A DNA stretch of 64,000 nt from contig CM048755.1 of NCBI GenBank assembly GCA_026315105.1, positions 756,233,301-756,297,300 on the forward strand. Direction: 5' to 3'. The translations under genes were made by a program, and so were the position numbers. The notes under the pieces were generated by a model. The model did no database searches. It was not told the DNA's origin and saw only the letters and a program-made list of their open reading frames with translations. Positions 42,892 through 53,665 of the stretch are shown here, piece by piece. Origin of the DNA: Locusta migratoria (Eukaryota > Arthropoda > Insecta > Orthoptera > Acrididae). The number at the start of each line of letters is the position of its first letter. Position 1 is the first letter of the stretch.

Positions 42892-44360
42892 ATGAAGAGA
42901 CAAAAATCGGGTGACGTTGGCGGACATACAACCGCCGTCTCTAAGCGAGAAAAGTTCAATGCCTCTATGTACAACCCCCAAACGTTCCCCTCCCTGACCA
43001 CTCCTTGGGAGGGGCGCGAAACAGAATGACGATTATGCTCTTCGATATCTGGTTTGTTGCAGGACTGATGGGGACTCATTTACAGCGACCAAGCCTCAGT
43101 TCTTTGTGGAACATCTAGAGGACAGGTTTGGGGAAGTGGACTCAATTTCTAAAATGCGCAACGGTTCTGTTCTCATCCACACAGTATCTCCTGCCCAGTC
43201 ACGGGCGCTACTCACTTGTGACAAGCTGGATGACGTTGCGGTGCCCATCACTCCCCACAATCCCTGAATATGTTTCAGGGAGTAATTTTCCATATGGATT
43301 TGTTGCTCCAGATGGACGACGACCTACGCGCAAACCTTGAACGATGAGGAGTTCATTTTATCCGGCGCATCCATAGGGGCCCAAAGGATAATAGGATCGC
43401 AACTGGTGCCTTCATCTTGGCCTTTGAGGGTGATAAATTGCCCGAAAAGGTCAAGGTGATGGTTTACCGTGTTGACGTGCGGCCTTATATTCCTCCCCCT
43501 GTGAGGTGCTTCCAATGCTGGAAGTTCGGCCACATGTCTTCCCGTTGCATGTCCAGTGCTACATGTAGGGACTGCGGGCGTCCAGCACATCCGGGCGCCC
43601 CATGTACACCTCCTCCTATCTGGGTCAACTGTGGTCAAAACCATCCTCCCTGCTCGTCGCAATGTCCCTCACTTCAACGGGAACGGAAAATTACTGAGTA
43701 CAAAACCCTGGACCGTATATTGTATAATGAGGCGAAGAAGAAATTTGACCGTCTGCACCCTGTTACTATGAGCAACTCGTTTGCAGCAGTAACGTCGTCG
43801 CCACTCTCCTTGGCGGCGGCAGTATTTTATACTTCTACTGTTTCAGTGGGCCCCAGGGCTGCCAACCTAAGCCTGCCCCCACGAAGGGTGGGGGCCATCC
43901 TTCCACAGCTCCCAAGGCGAAAGCCTCGGGGTCAGCTAGCACCTCTCTGCTGGAGAAAGAACAACCTTCTTCGGCTTCCCTCACATGGAAGGGTTCCCTT
44001 GGGACACTCCCTTCCCCCAGTGTCGATATCGACACTAACCAGCAGCAGGCGCGCTCGCATACAGCTGGTCGTAGGGGTTCGCGCTCCTCCTCAGTCCCTG
44101 TGGCTGAGTCCCGAGGAGCACCTCCCACCGGCGAGCCCCCAAGGGAACGGAGGGGTAAACAAAGGCCAAAGAAAGGCACATTACGAGAAACCACGGTGGC
44201 TTCAGTGCCACCACTCCCCTCCGCCTCCACCTCTACTTCTGAGGATGAGGTGGAGATTCTTGCGTCACCAGAGGACCTCGCTCTCGGGGACACCCTTGAA
44301 AAACCGGTCACTGAAGCTGATAAACCTCCATCGGCGGATGCAAGTGATGCTGAGATATGA
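42892..44360 (+). pseudogene. ORF1 of E8, several frameshifts
   Basis: MKRQKSGDVGGHTTAVSKRE starts it; the frame ends at 43029. The middle is frameshifted. From 43417 it is open: MAFEGDKLPEKVKVM, CFQCWKFGHMSSRC, CRDCGRPAHPGAPC, WVNCGQNHPPC (first Cys of the third cluster lost). The linker changes frame, and the Lys-rich and acidic end STSEDEVEILASPEDLAL is open in 44100-44360. It is very close to E2 in this part. Confidence 0.8.
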
Positions 44361-44380
44361 CCCACTGATTTGTCTCATTC

Positions 44381-44406
44381 ATGTCTTCCCAGCACTCCAA
44401 CAATGT
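44381..44406 (+). pseudogene. First codons of ORF2 of E8
   Basis: ATG 44381 (MSSQHSNNV), parallel to E2's start at 2390. E9 interrupts it after the ninth codon. The remainder is at 56086-59167. Confidence 0.75.
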
Positions 44407-44803
44407 CCCCTTAGGGGCTCAGCATTAATTTGCTGGGTACGGGCTTGGCGAACCCGGGTTCCTGAGCTGCGGGCTGTGTCGCGCCAACAGTCCGCTACAC
44501 CGTAAGCTCTGTGCGTCCTTCAACGACCATCATTCAGCGCGACGGTGGAACGTTGTACGTTTCAGAGCCCAGGGATCTTGGCTTAATCGCCCGGGTAGCG
44601 AGGACGGTACAAACCTCTATAAAAAAAAACCTCAATCTCAAGGTGTGTTACGTGCCGAGGAGATGCATGGCTGTTGAGGTTGAAGAGCCGCTAGCGAGCA
44701 ACCTCTGAGGAACCTGCCGCACCTCAGTTGTATAAGGCTTACCCACGCAAGCGGGGCTCTGCCTGGGTGCACCTTTGGTTCCCTAGCTGCTCGTGGGACT
44801 AAC
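44407..44803 (+). promoter_or_regulatory. 5'UTR of E9 (A type)
   Basis: CCCC-TTA-GGGG hairpin at the start. The A-rich CTCTATAAAAAAAAACC patch is near 44615. The GTGCCGAGGAGATGCATGG block precedes the ORF1 ATG at 44804. Confidence 0.65.
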
Positions 44804-46060
44804 ATGAAACGAGCAAACAAAAGCGTGGCCGGCCGCGAAAACGGCGTCTCAAAGCGTGGAAGAGTTGCTTATAATGCAGCGACGTATGATCTCATAACGT
44901 TCCCTTCCCTGGCCACCCCATGGGAGGAACGGCGGGCTAAAGAAAGAGATAAGGCATACTCACCTAAGTATCTTGTTTGTAGCCGAACAGATGGGGAAAC
45001 TTTCATGTCGATGAAGCCACTTTTCTTCGTTGAAATACTAGAGGATACGTTTGGTGAAGTCTCAGGCATGTCAAAGATGAGAAGCGGTTCGATACTGACC
45101 GAAACAGCGTCATCCGCCCAAACAAAAGCATTACTTGCTTGCGATAAGCTGGGTGACGTTCCGGTCAGTATCATAAATCGCTTAACATGATCCAGGGGTC
45201 TGATCTATCACAGGGACCTTCTCTTACAGTTGGATGACGAGCTACGCGCCAACCTAGAGCGACGGGGTGTCCACTTCTTCCAGCGCGTGCATAGGGGTTC
45301 GAGGGATAATAGGGTAGCCACCGGTGCTTTCATCTTGGCCTTTGACGGCGATACATCGCCCGGAAGGGTCAAGGTCATGGTATACCAGAGTGACGTAAAG
45401 CCTTACATCCCTTCCCCTATGCGCTGTTTCAAATGCTGGAGATTTGGACGTATGTCCTCCAGATGTAGCTCCAGCCCCACATGTAAGGAATGTGGGCGTC
45501 CATCACACCTGCACGCTCCGTGTACTCCTCCACCTATCTGTATCGACTGTGGGCAGCACCATCCACCCTGTGCTCCAGACTGAACAATGCTCCATAAGGA
45601 GCGAAAGATTATGGAATACAAGACCCTGGATCGCCTGACATATACAGAGGCATGTAAGAAATACAAACGGCTTCACCCAGTTTCCATGACGACATCTTTC
45701 ACTGCAGTTATGTCATCGCCACCACTTCTGATAACACCTACTGTGCAACTACCTTCTGTGGGCCCAAAGGGCCGACAAAGCTCGTCTGCCTCCATCAAGG
45801 TTGGGAGCACTCCTCTCACTGCCCCCCCACTACCACCAGCGGACCTGCAAACCTAAGGGCCAGTGAGAGGGACGGAAAAAGAAGACAAAAGAGTCTTCGG
45901 CGGCTCTCAGGCCACCTGCTACCTCATCTTCTACATCAGACGATGAGGTGCATATCCTCGCGTCACGTGAGGATCTATCTCTCTCACTGAATCCCCAGAA
46001 CGACTGGTCCTGGATTCTGTAGGTTCTCAATCGGCTGCAGCATATGAACCTACGGAATAA
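44804..46060 (+). pseudogene. ORF1 of E9, frameshifts and a damaged knuckle
   Basis: MKRANKSVAGRENGVSKRG opens it. The frame is lost near 45180, in the HKSLN region. It is open again 45230-45583, with VATGAFILAFDGDTSPGRVK (the usual LPEKVK altered) and CFKCWRFGRMSSRC, where Arg replaces the knuckle His. TGA at 45581, then 45587-45856. A deletion or shift removes most of the Pro-rich linker, and the acidic end is read to TAA at 46058-46060. ORF2 begins 33 nt later. Confidence 0.8.
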
Positions 46061-46093
46061 CATTTTTTATATTTTATATTTTACCTTTTTATA

Positions 46094-47771
46094 ATGGCCT
46101 TTAAAGTCACTAACCACCACATCCTCCAGTGGAATTGCTGCGGTTTCTTCCACCATCTGGCTGAGCTGCAACAGCTAATGAGCAACTTCCATGTTATCTG
46201 CATAGAGATACAGGAAACGTGGTTTCCTGTGCAGAGGACCCCAGCACTGCATGACTACAGGGGCTATTTCAAAAATCGCCCCTTCTCTAACAGGGTCTCT
46301 GGAGGTGTGTGCCTCTACGTCCTTGCCACTGTCCCCAGTGCAGCTGTGCCCCTCACCATGAATCTCGAGGCAGTGGCTGTAAGGATAAGAGTCAGGCAGG
46401 AACTAACAATCTGTTCCCTCTACCTTCCTCCAGGTGAGGTTATTTGTCTTGCTGACCTTGATGCCTTGATCGCTCAACTCCCCCCGCCGTTTCTCCTTCT
46501 GGGGGATTTTAACGCCCACCACCCTATGTGGGGTGGGACACAGACCTCGGCTCGTGGTAAGAATGTGGAGATGCTCTTGACACGGCGAAACCTTCGCCTT
46601 CTTAATACGGTCGCTGCGATACACTTCAGCGTAGCTCACGGCACATATTCGGCTATCGACCTATCTATCTGTAGCCCAAGTCTCCTCCCTCGTCTGAACT
46701 GGAGCGTCCATGATGATCTCTGTGGCAGCGACCATTTTCCCATCTTTCTGTCGCTTCCAGAGACTCAAGCCGCAAACCGGCTACCTCATTGGTCGCTCCA
46801 TAGGGCTGACTGGCTGGCATATGCTTCAGCTGCAGTGGTACCGACTACGCTTCCAGCTGCCATTGACGTGGCTGTCCAGCAAGTCACGAAGGCCATAGTT
46901 TCTGCTGCTGAGGAGACTGTCCCGACCGCGTCTACGTCACTTCATCGTAGGTCGGTCCCTTGGTGGATGCAGGAAATCGCTGAGGCCATCCGGGAACATC
47001 GGCGCGCACTTCAGCGGCACCGGCGACACCCTTCTCTAGACAATCTAATCGCCTTTAAACGGCTCCGTGCACGAGCTCGGCGATTGATTCGTCAGAGTAA
47101 GAAGGATTCCTGGGAGAGGTTTGTAGCCTCTATCGGCTCTCGCGCCTTCCCTTCTCGAGTCTGGACCCAAGTGCGGCGCATCTTTGGATATCGCCCACCG
47201 GCAGGAATCCCATCGCTCACCATTCAGGGTGCACTCTGCACTGACCCACAAGCCATAGCTGAGTACATGGCGGATTACTATGCACGTTGCTCAGCAACTG
47301 AAACGTACAGTGCAGACTTCCGCACCTTCAAAGAGAGGGTCGAGCGGAAGCAGTTATTCCGCATACGCCGCCAGGAACTTTACAATGCCCCATTTAGCAA
47401 GTGGGAGTTTGAAACTGCTCTGGCTGCATGCCCCGATACTTCTCCGGGACCCGATCGGATACATAGCCAGTTCCTCTGTCACCTTTCGGCTGAGTTTCAA
47501 CACCGACTCCTCCCCCTGTTTAACCGTATCTGGCCAGATGGGGTCTTTCCACCACAGTGGCAGGAAAGCACTGTCATCCCGGTGTTGAAACCTGGAGCAG
47601 ATCCATTGGTGGCTGACAGTTACCGCCCAATCAGCCTTACCGATGTGCTCTGCAAGCTGCTCGAACAAATGGTGAGTCGGCGGCTGATGTGGCTCCTTGA
47701 AGACCGCGAACTTCTTGCCCCACAACAAGGCGGATTCCGTTAAGGCCGTTCCGCCATTGACAACCTTGTCT
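46094..47771 (+). pseudogene. ORF2 of E9, endonuclease and RT N-terminus
   Basis: MAFKVTNHH then ILQWNCCGFF. Open to 47743 with LGDFNAHHPMWGG, GSDHFPIFLSLP, GPDRIHSQFLCHL, YRPISLTDVLCKLLEQM. TAA at 47741-47743 replaces the Gln codon of GGFRQGRS. The frame goes on to DNLVS, where E10 inserted. It continues at 53666. Confidence 0.88.
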
Positions 47772-48166
47772 CCCCTCAGGGGCTCAGCATTAATTTGGTG
47801 AGTACGGGCTTGGCGAACCCAGGGTCCTGAGCCGTGGGCTGTGTCGCGCCAACAGTCCGCTACACCGTAAGCTATGTGCGTGCTTCAACGACCATCGTTC
47901 GGTGCGACGGTGGAATGTTGTATGTTTCAGAGCCCGGGGATCTTGGCTTAATCGCCCGGGTCGCGAGGACGGTACAAACCTCTATAAAAAACCCTCAATC
48001 TCAAGGTGTGCTACGTGCCGAGGAGATGCATGGCTGTTGAGGTTGAACAGCTGCTAGCGAGCAACCTCTGAGGAACCTGCCGCACCTCAGTTGTATAAGG
48101 CTTACCCAGGCAAGCGGGGCTCTGCCTGGGTGGACGTTTATTTCCCTAGCTGCTCGTGGGACCACA
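47772..48166 (+). promoter_or_regulatory. 5'UTR of E10 (A type)
   Basis: CCCC-TCA-GGGG hairpin, then the shared A-type modules, with CTCTATAAAAAACC near 47981. It leads to ATG 48167. Confidence 0.65.
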
Positions 48167-49645
48167 ATGAAACGAGCAACAGATAACGTTGGTGGACGTA
48201 TAACCACCGTCTCAAAGCGTGGGAAGTTTCATGCCACTTATTGTGACCCCAAGTCGTTTCCTTCCTTGGCCACGCCCTGGGAGGAACGCAGGGCTGCTAA
48301 TAAAAATGAACCATATTCGCCTAGATATCTAGTATGTACGAGGACTGATGGGGAATCATTTACAACATTCAAGCCTCAGTTCTTCGTAGAACATCGGGAG
48401 GAGAAGTTTGGAGAGGTGGAGTCCCTCTCCAAGATGCGTAATGGCTCTGTCTTGATCCTCGCCGCATCCCCAGCCCAGTTGCGGGCGTTGCTTGCTTGCG
48501 ATAAGCTGGGAGATATTGCGGTCAACATTGCGCCACATAAGTCCCTCAATCTGGTCCAAGGCATTATTTTCCACCGGGATCTCCTCTTACAATCTGATGA
48601 GTAGCTGCGTGCCAACCTCGAGCGGCGAGGTGTTCACTTCGTCCGGCGCGTCCATCGTGGGTCTAAGGACAATAAGGTTGCCACCGGTGCCTTCATTGTA
48701 GCCTTTGAAGGCGATACACTGCCGGAGAAGGTGAAGGTGATGTGCTACCGGGGTGATGTAAAACCCTACATCCCTCCTGCTATGAGGTGCTTCCAGTGCT
48801 GGAAGTTTGGGCATATGTCGTCCCGTTGCCCTTCCAGCGCCACTTGCCGGGATTGTGGACGTCCAGCCCACCCGGACGCTCCATGTACTCCGCCGCCCAT
48901 TTGCGTGAACTGTGGCCAGGAGCATCCTCCCTGCTCATCACAATGCCCTATGCTCCGGAGAGAAAGAAAAATCGTTGAATATAAGACCTTGGACCGGTTG
49001 ACCTATACTGCGGCGAAGAAGATATATGAGCGCTTACATCCAATTGCCATGATGACTTCTTTTGCAGCAATTGCATCGTCAGCACCATCTGTGGCGACAC
49101 CTATCTCTTCTCATTCTTTTTCTGTGGGCCCCCAGGGCCGCAAACCTACATCTGCCCCCAAGGTGGTTGGGGGCACGCTTCCTTCTTCCGCTCCCAAGGT
49201 AATTGCCTCGGGAGCAACCTCCATCCTTCTGCCGGAGACACAACAACCTTCTCCGGCACCCCTCGTTCGGAAGGGGTCCCTTGGGACACTCCCTTCCGAG
49301 GGTTCCTCCCGTGTCGCTTCCGACACACGCCAGCAGCAAGCAAAACCGAAGGCTGCTGGGCGCAGGGCCTCATGCTCCTCCTCAGTCCCTGAGGCTGAGT
49401 CTGAGAAGCCAGCCCAGCCGGCGAAGCCCCCGAGGGGCAAGAAGGATCGGAGGAAAAATATTAACAACGACCTGAAGGATACCACGGTGGCTCCCGAGGC
49501 ACCTCACCACTCCACCTCGACCTCTGGGGACGAGGTGGAGATTCTAGCGTCCCCAGACGTCCTCGCCGTCGGGGACATCCCGGAAATAATGGATGCTGAG
49601 CCTGAACAACGGCAGTCAGCGGATTTGAGTGATGCTGATTTGTAA
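48167..49645 (+). pseudogene. ORF1 of E10, one nonsense codon
   Basis: MKRATDNVGGRITTVSKRG, then SPRYLVCTRTDGESF and FFVEHREEKFGEVESLSKM. TAG at 48602-48604 replaces Glu of the DDEL motif (codon 146). The same frame continues uninterrupted to TAA 49643-49645. It covers VATGAFIVAFEGDTLPEKVK, CFQCWKFGHMSSRC, CRDCGRPAHPDAPC, CVNCGQEHPPCSSQC, a Pro/Ser-rich linker, a Lys/Arg-rich stretch and an acidic end with SGDEVEILASPDVLAV. Total 492 codons plus stop. This is the best full view of the ORF1 layout here. Confidence 0.9.
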
Positions 49646-49650
49646 TCTTA

Positions 49651-52600
49651 ATGACTTCCCAGTTATCAGACAGTATTATCCTCCAGTGAAACTGCGGCAG
49701 TTTCTTCCCCCACCTGGCTGAGCTACGACACCTTTTAAGCACAACACCTACCTTCTGCATTGCTTTACAGGAAACGTGGTTTCCAGCAATGCGGACCCCA
49801 GCCCTTCGTGGCTACAGGGGATATTGCTGTAACCGTAGCTCATATAACAGGGTCTCAGGTGGTGTATGTGTGTATGTCCTTACCTCTGTTGATAGCGAAC
49901 CTGTGCCCCTTCGTACACCACTAGAAGCAGTGGCTGTCAGGGTAAGGACAACACAAGAGTTTACCGTCTGCAGCCTTTATCTCCCTCCAGATGGTGATAT
50001 TTCTTTGAATGTTATGGCTGCACTTATATCGCAACTACCCCCGCCTTTCTTCTTATTGGGCGACTTCAACGCCCATAACCCATTGTGGGGTGGTACTTCG
50101 CTTTCTGGCCGAGGCAGAGTAGTCGAGTCTTTACTTTCTCAATTCCACCTCTGCCTATTAAATACTGGTGCCCCCACACACTTTAGTGTGGCACATGGCA
50201 CGTTCTTGGCCATTGATTTATCGATCTGCAGCCACAGCCTTCCACCATCTGTCCACTGGAGAGCCCATGACGACCTATGTGACAGTGACAATTTTCCGCT
50301 TTTTCTGTCACTCCCACAACGTCAGTCCCCAGAACGCCCCCCCCCCCCCAGGTGGGCTTTAGGCAGGGCTAACTGGGAAGATTGCACGTCCACTGCTATT
50401 GTTCAACCTCCCCCACTCGATTCCATCGATGTGGTGGTCGAGGGCGTCACTCACACCATCGTTTCTGCTGCAAAAGCTGCAATTCCATGCTCCACAGGGA
50501 GCCCACGGCGTAAGGCAGTGCCGTGGTGGTCGCCGGAAATAGCTGCGGCTATTAGAGATCGTAGGCGGGCCTTACAGCGCTATAAGCGTCACCCCTCTCA
50601 GGAGCATCTCATTGATTTTAAACGGCTTCGCGCTCGTGCTCGCCAGTTAATAAGAAGACGGAAACAGGAGTGCTGGGAGAGGTACGTTTCCACTATTGGG
50701 ACAGGCACCTCAGCCTCGCAGGTCTGGAGTAAGATCAGGCGGCTACAGGGATTACAGACACCAGTGGGAATCCCTGGGATCTCCACAAATGGAGTCGTTT
50801 GTACGGACCCGGCCACTCTTGCAGAGATGTTTGCCGAGCATTATGCTCATGCCTTTGCCTCTGCAAACTATCCACTGGACTTCCGTACATTGAAGGAGCG
50901 GGTAGAACGCCAGTCTCTCTCCTTTCGTACCCGACGCTCTGAATCCTACAACAGTCCTTTCACTGAGTGGGAGCTCCTCAGTGCTCTTCGACAATGTCCA
51001 GACACAGCGCCAGGGTCTGATAGCATTCATAGCCAGATGCTGAAACATCTCTCAGCAGATAGTCGGCGTAACCTACTTGCGGTCTATAACCGCATTTGGT
51101 GTGATGGTGTTTTCCCGTCACAGTGGCAGGAGAGTATCATCATCCCCGTACTTAAACCCGACAAACATCCTCTTTCATTGGATAGCTATCAGACCATTAA
51201 CCTGACTAACGTGCCATGCAAACTGTTGGAGCGGATGGTCAGTCAGCGGTTGTGTTGGAATCTTGAGACTCGTGGATTATTGGCTCCATGCCAGGGCGGT
51301 TTTTGCCAGGGTCGATGTACCACCGATAATCTGGTGTACCTCGAGTCTGCAATCCGCACAGCCTTTTCCCGGCACCAACACCTTGTTGCCGTCTTCTTCG
51401 ATATGCACAAAACATACGATACAACCTGGCGACGACACATCCTCAACACTTTATATGACTGGGGCCTCTGGGGCTCCCTACCGATTTTTATTCAGAATTT
51501 TTTAGCCGTCCGTACCTTTCGTGTTCAAATTGGTGCTTCCCTGAGCTCCTCTCATATCCAGGAAAATGGGGTTCCTCAGGGTTCCGTTTTAAGCGTTCCA
51601 TTATTTTTAATCGCCATCAACGGTTTAGCCACAGCGGTTGGATCGTCGGTGTCCCCCTCTCTTTATGCTGACGACTTTTGTCTCTCTTTTAGTTCCTGCA
51701 GCACCCAAGTTGCCGAGCGCAGGTTGTAAGATGCTATTCGGAAGGTGCAGAACTGGGCGCTTACCCATGGCTTTCAGTTTTCTGCCTCCAAGACCAGAGT
51801 GATGCACTTCTGTCGGCGTCGGACTGTCCACCCGCACCCTGAACTTTATCTTAATGACGAACTACTTACTGTAGTTGAAACTCATCGTTTTTTAGGACTG
51901 GTCTTTGACGCTCGGCTGACGTGGCTCCCCCACATTCGTCAGCTGAAACGGAAGTGCTGTCGCCATCTCAACCTTCTCCGCCACCTGGGTCATACGACCT
52001 GGGATGCTGACCGCTCGACACTGATGCGGCTTCACATGGCGCTGGTGCAGCCCCGTCTCGATTTTGGGTGCATTGCCTATGGGTCTGCGGCACCTTCGGC
52101 ACTGCACCTACTGGACCCCATACATAACTGTGGGGTTCGCATCGCGACGGGTGCCTTCCGCACCACCCCAGTGAACAGCTTACTAGTGGAGGCTGGGGTT
52201 CCACCCTTGGGGATCCGCCGCCAACACCTACTTGCAGCTTATGCAGCCCATGTGTATTGCTCTCCAGGCCACCCGAATCATCGTCTCATCTTTCCTGATG
52301 TGGTAGTCTGTGCCCATCAGCGACGTCCCAGATCAGGTCATACGATTGCCTATCGGGTTCAGTCCCTCCTGCAGGAGCTTGAGTCTTCTCCCCTTCCATC
52401 TTCCTATCGGGTCCGTGCACGTACACCTCCGTGGTGTTTGCCAAGGCCGTCTATTCGGCTGGACTTGGCCCAGGGGCCCAAAGACTCAGTTCCGCTGGAA
52501 GCGCTCCGCCGTCAGTTCTCGGCTATCATAGCGGAGTTCCATGGTTATGACCTGATCTACACCGATGGTTCCATGGTTGATGGCTGTGTGGGATTTGCGT

Positions 52601-53355
52601 ATACTCATGGTGACCATGTGGAACAGCACTCTCTGCCGAATGGCTGCAGTGTTTACACTGCAGAGCTGGTGGCCATTCAAAGAGCTCTCATGCATATCCG
52701 GTCTTGCTCAGGCGAGACTTTTCTTATTTGCAGCGACTCCTTGAGCAGCCTCCGAGCTCTGGAGCAGTGTTACCCGCGGTCTCCCCTGGTGTTGGCCATA
52801 CAGGAGACGCTTCGTTCCGTTGAACTGTCTGGGCGATCAGTGACGTTCATCTGGTCTCCGGGTCACGTTGGTATCCCGGGCAATGAACGTGTTGACAGGC
52901 TTGCCAAGCAGGCTGTCGGTATGTCCTGTCTAGACATCGGCCTCCCGGCTTCTGATCTCCGTTCGTTGTTGCGCCAGCGAGTACGTCAGCTTTGGGATAC
53001 TGAGTGGCGTAGCCTGCGCACGCCCAACAAGCTCCGGGTGGTCAAGGAAACGACGGTTGCATGGCGCTCCTCCATGCATGGTTCACGACGGGACTCAGTG
53101 GTCTTGTGTCGCCTCTGCATTGGGCATACATGGCTCACCCATGGACATCTCCTTCGGGGTGAGGGCCCAGCCCAATGTCGGTGTGGCTCCAATTTGACAG
53201 TTGTCCACATATTGTTGGACTGCCCCCTTTTAGCCGCTTTGCGGAGACGTGTTAACCTCCCTGCTGTTTTATCGGAAGTTTTAAGTGACGATGCCACAAT
53301 GGCAGATACCGTTTTACGTTTTATTCGAGCAGGAGGATTTTATCGTTCTCTCTAA
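49651..53355 (+). pseudogene. ORF2 polyprotein of E10, two nonsense codons
   Basis: ATG 49651 (MTSQLSDSI then ILQ). TGA at 49687-49689 replaces the Trp of ILQWN (codon 13), and TAA at 51727-51729 replaces Gln in ERRLQ after the YADD box. Otherwise a single frame of 1234 codons. Motifs: LGDFNAHNPLWGG, DSDNFPLF (usually GSDHFP, so the endonuclease His appears changed to Asn), SDSIHSQMLKH, FFDMHKTYDTTWRRH, GVPQGSVLSVPLFL, YADDF, YTDGSMVDGCVGFAY, ICSDSLSSL, WSPGHVGIPGNERVD, CRCGSNLTVVHILLDC. QGGFCQGRCTTDN is a slightly altered RT motif. Close to E2 and E8. Confidence 0.9.
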
Positions 53356-53654
53356 ATGGAGAGTTCTTTGTGACACCGAGTGGTTGAATTTTCCTTTTTT
53401 ATTCTTCTGGTCGGTCAACCACAGACATCGGCTTCTTTGTTGTCAGATGTCCTTGTGTGATTGTGTCTTTACGTTTTGTGTCTTGTCCATTTTTATGATG
53501 TTTTATGGACTCAGTGGGACTCCTCTCTCACTTCGACATTTTAACCTCTAGCTCCATGGACGTTACAGATACGCCCACTTTTGACGCCTAGAGATGGAAT
53601 GGGGGACTGATAACCATTGTAGTTTAGTCCCCCTTAAACAACCAACAACAACAA
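53356..53654 (+). other. 3'UTR of E10 with two hairpins and AAC tail
   Basis: The upper hairpin is GTGGTTGA at 53380-53387 with TCAACCAC at 53415-53422. The terminal hairpin is GGGGGACT at 53601-53608 with AGTCCCCC at 53626-53633. The tail is ACCAACAACAACAA. Confidence 0.8.
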
Positions 53655-53665
53655 CAACCTTGTCT

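Larger units (their letters stand above)
42289..44406 (+). mobile_element. I-like LINE copy E8, left part
   Basis: It is inserted in the Penelope-like fragment with TSD CTTAATGTGA at 42279-42288 and 59441-59450. It starts CCCCCCTTGCGGGTTCGGG. It is split by E9 at 44406, just after the first codons of ORF2, and resumes at 56086. Confidence 0.92.
44407..47771 (+). mobile_element. I-like LINE copy E9, left part
   Basis: Start CCCCTTAGGGGCTCAGC. The flanking AACAATGT is at 44399-44406 and 56086-56093. E2's uninterrupted sequence near 2405-2420 shows the same host site. It is split in the RT region by E10 at 47771 and resumes at 53655. Confidence 0.92.
47772..53654 (+). mobile_element. I-like LINE copy E10, complete, innermost of three
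   Basis: Start CCCCTCAGGGGCTCAGC. TSD CAACCTTGTCT at 47761-47771 and 53655-53665. Length 5883 bp. It has an A-type 5'UTR, but coding regions and 3'UTR of the E2/E8 subgroup. Only three nonsense codons and no frameshift were seen in the two ORFs, which suggests recent insertion. Confidence 0.94.
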
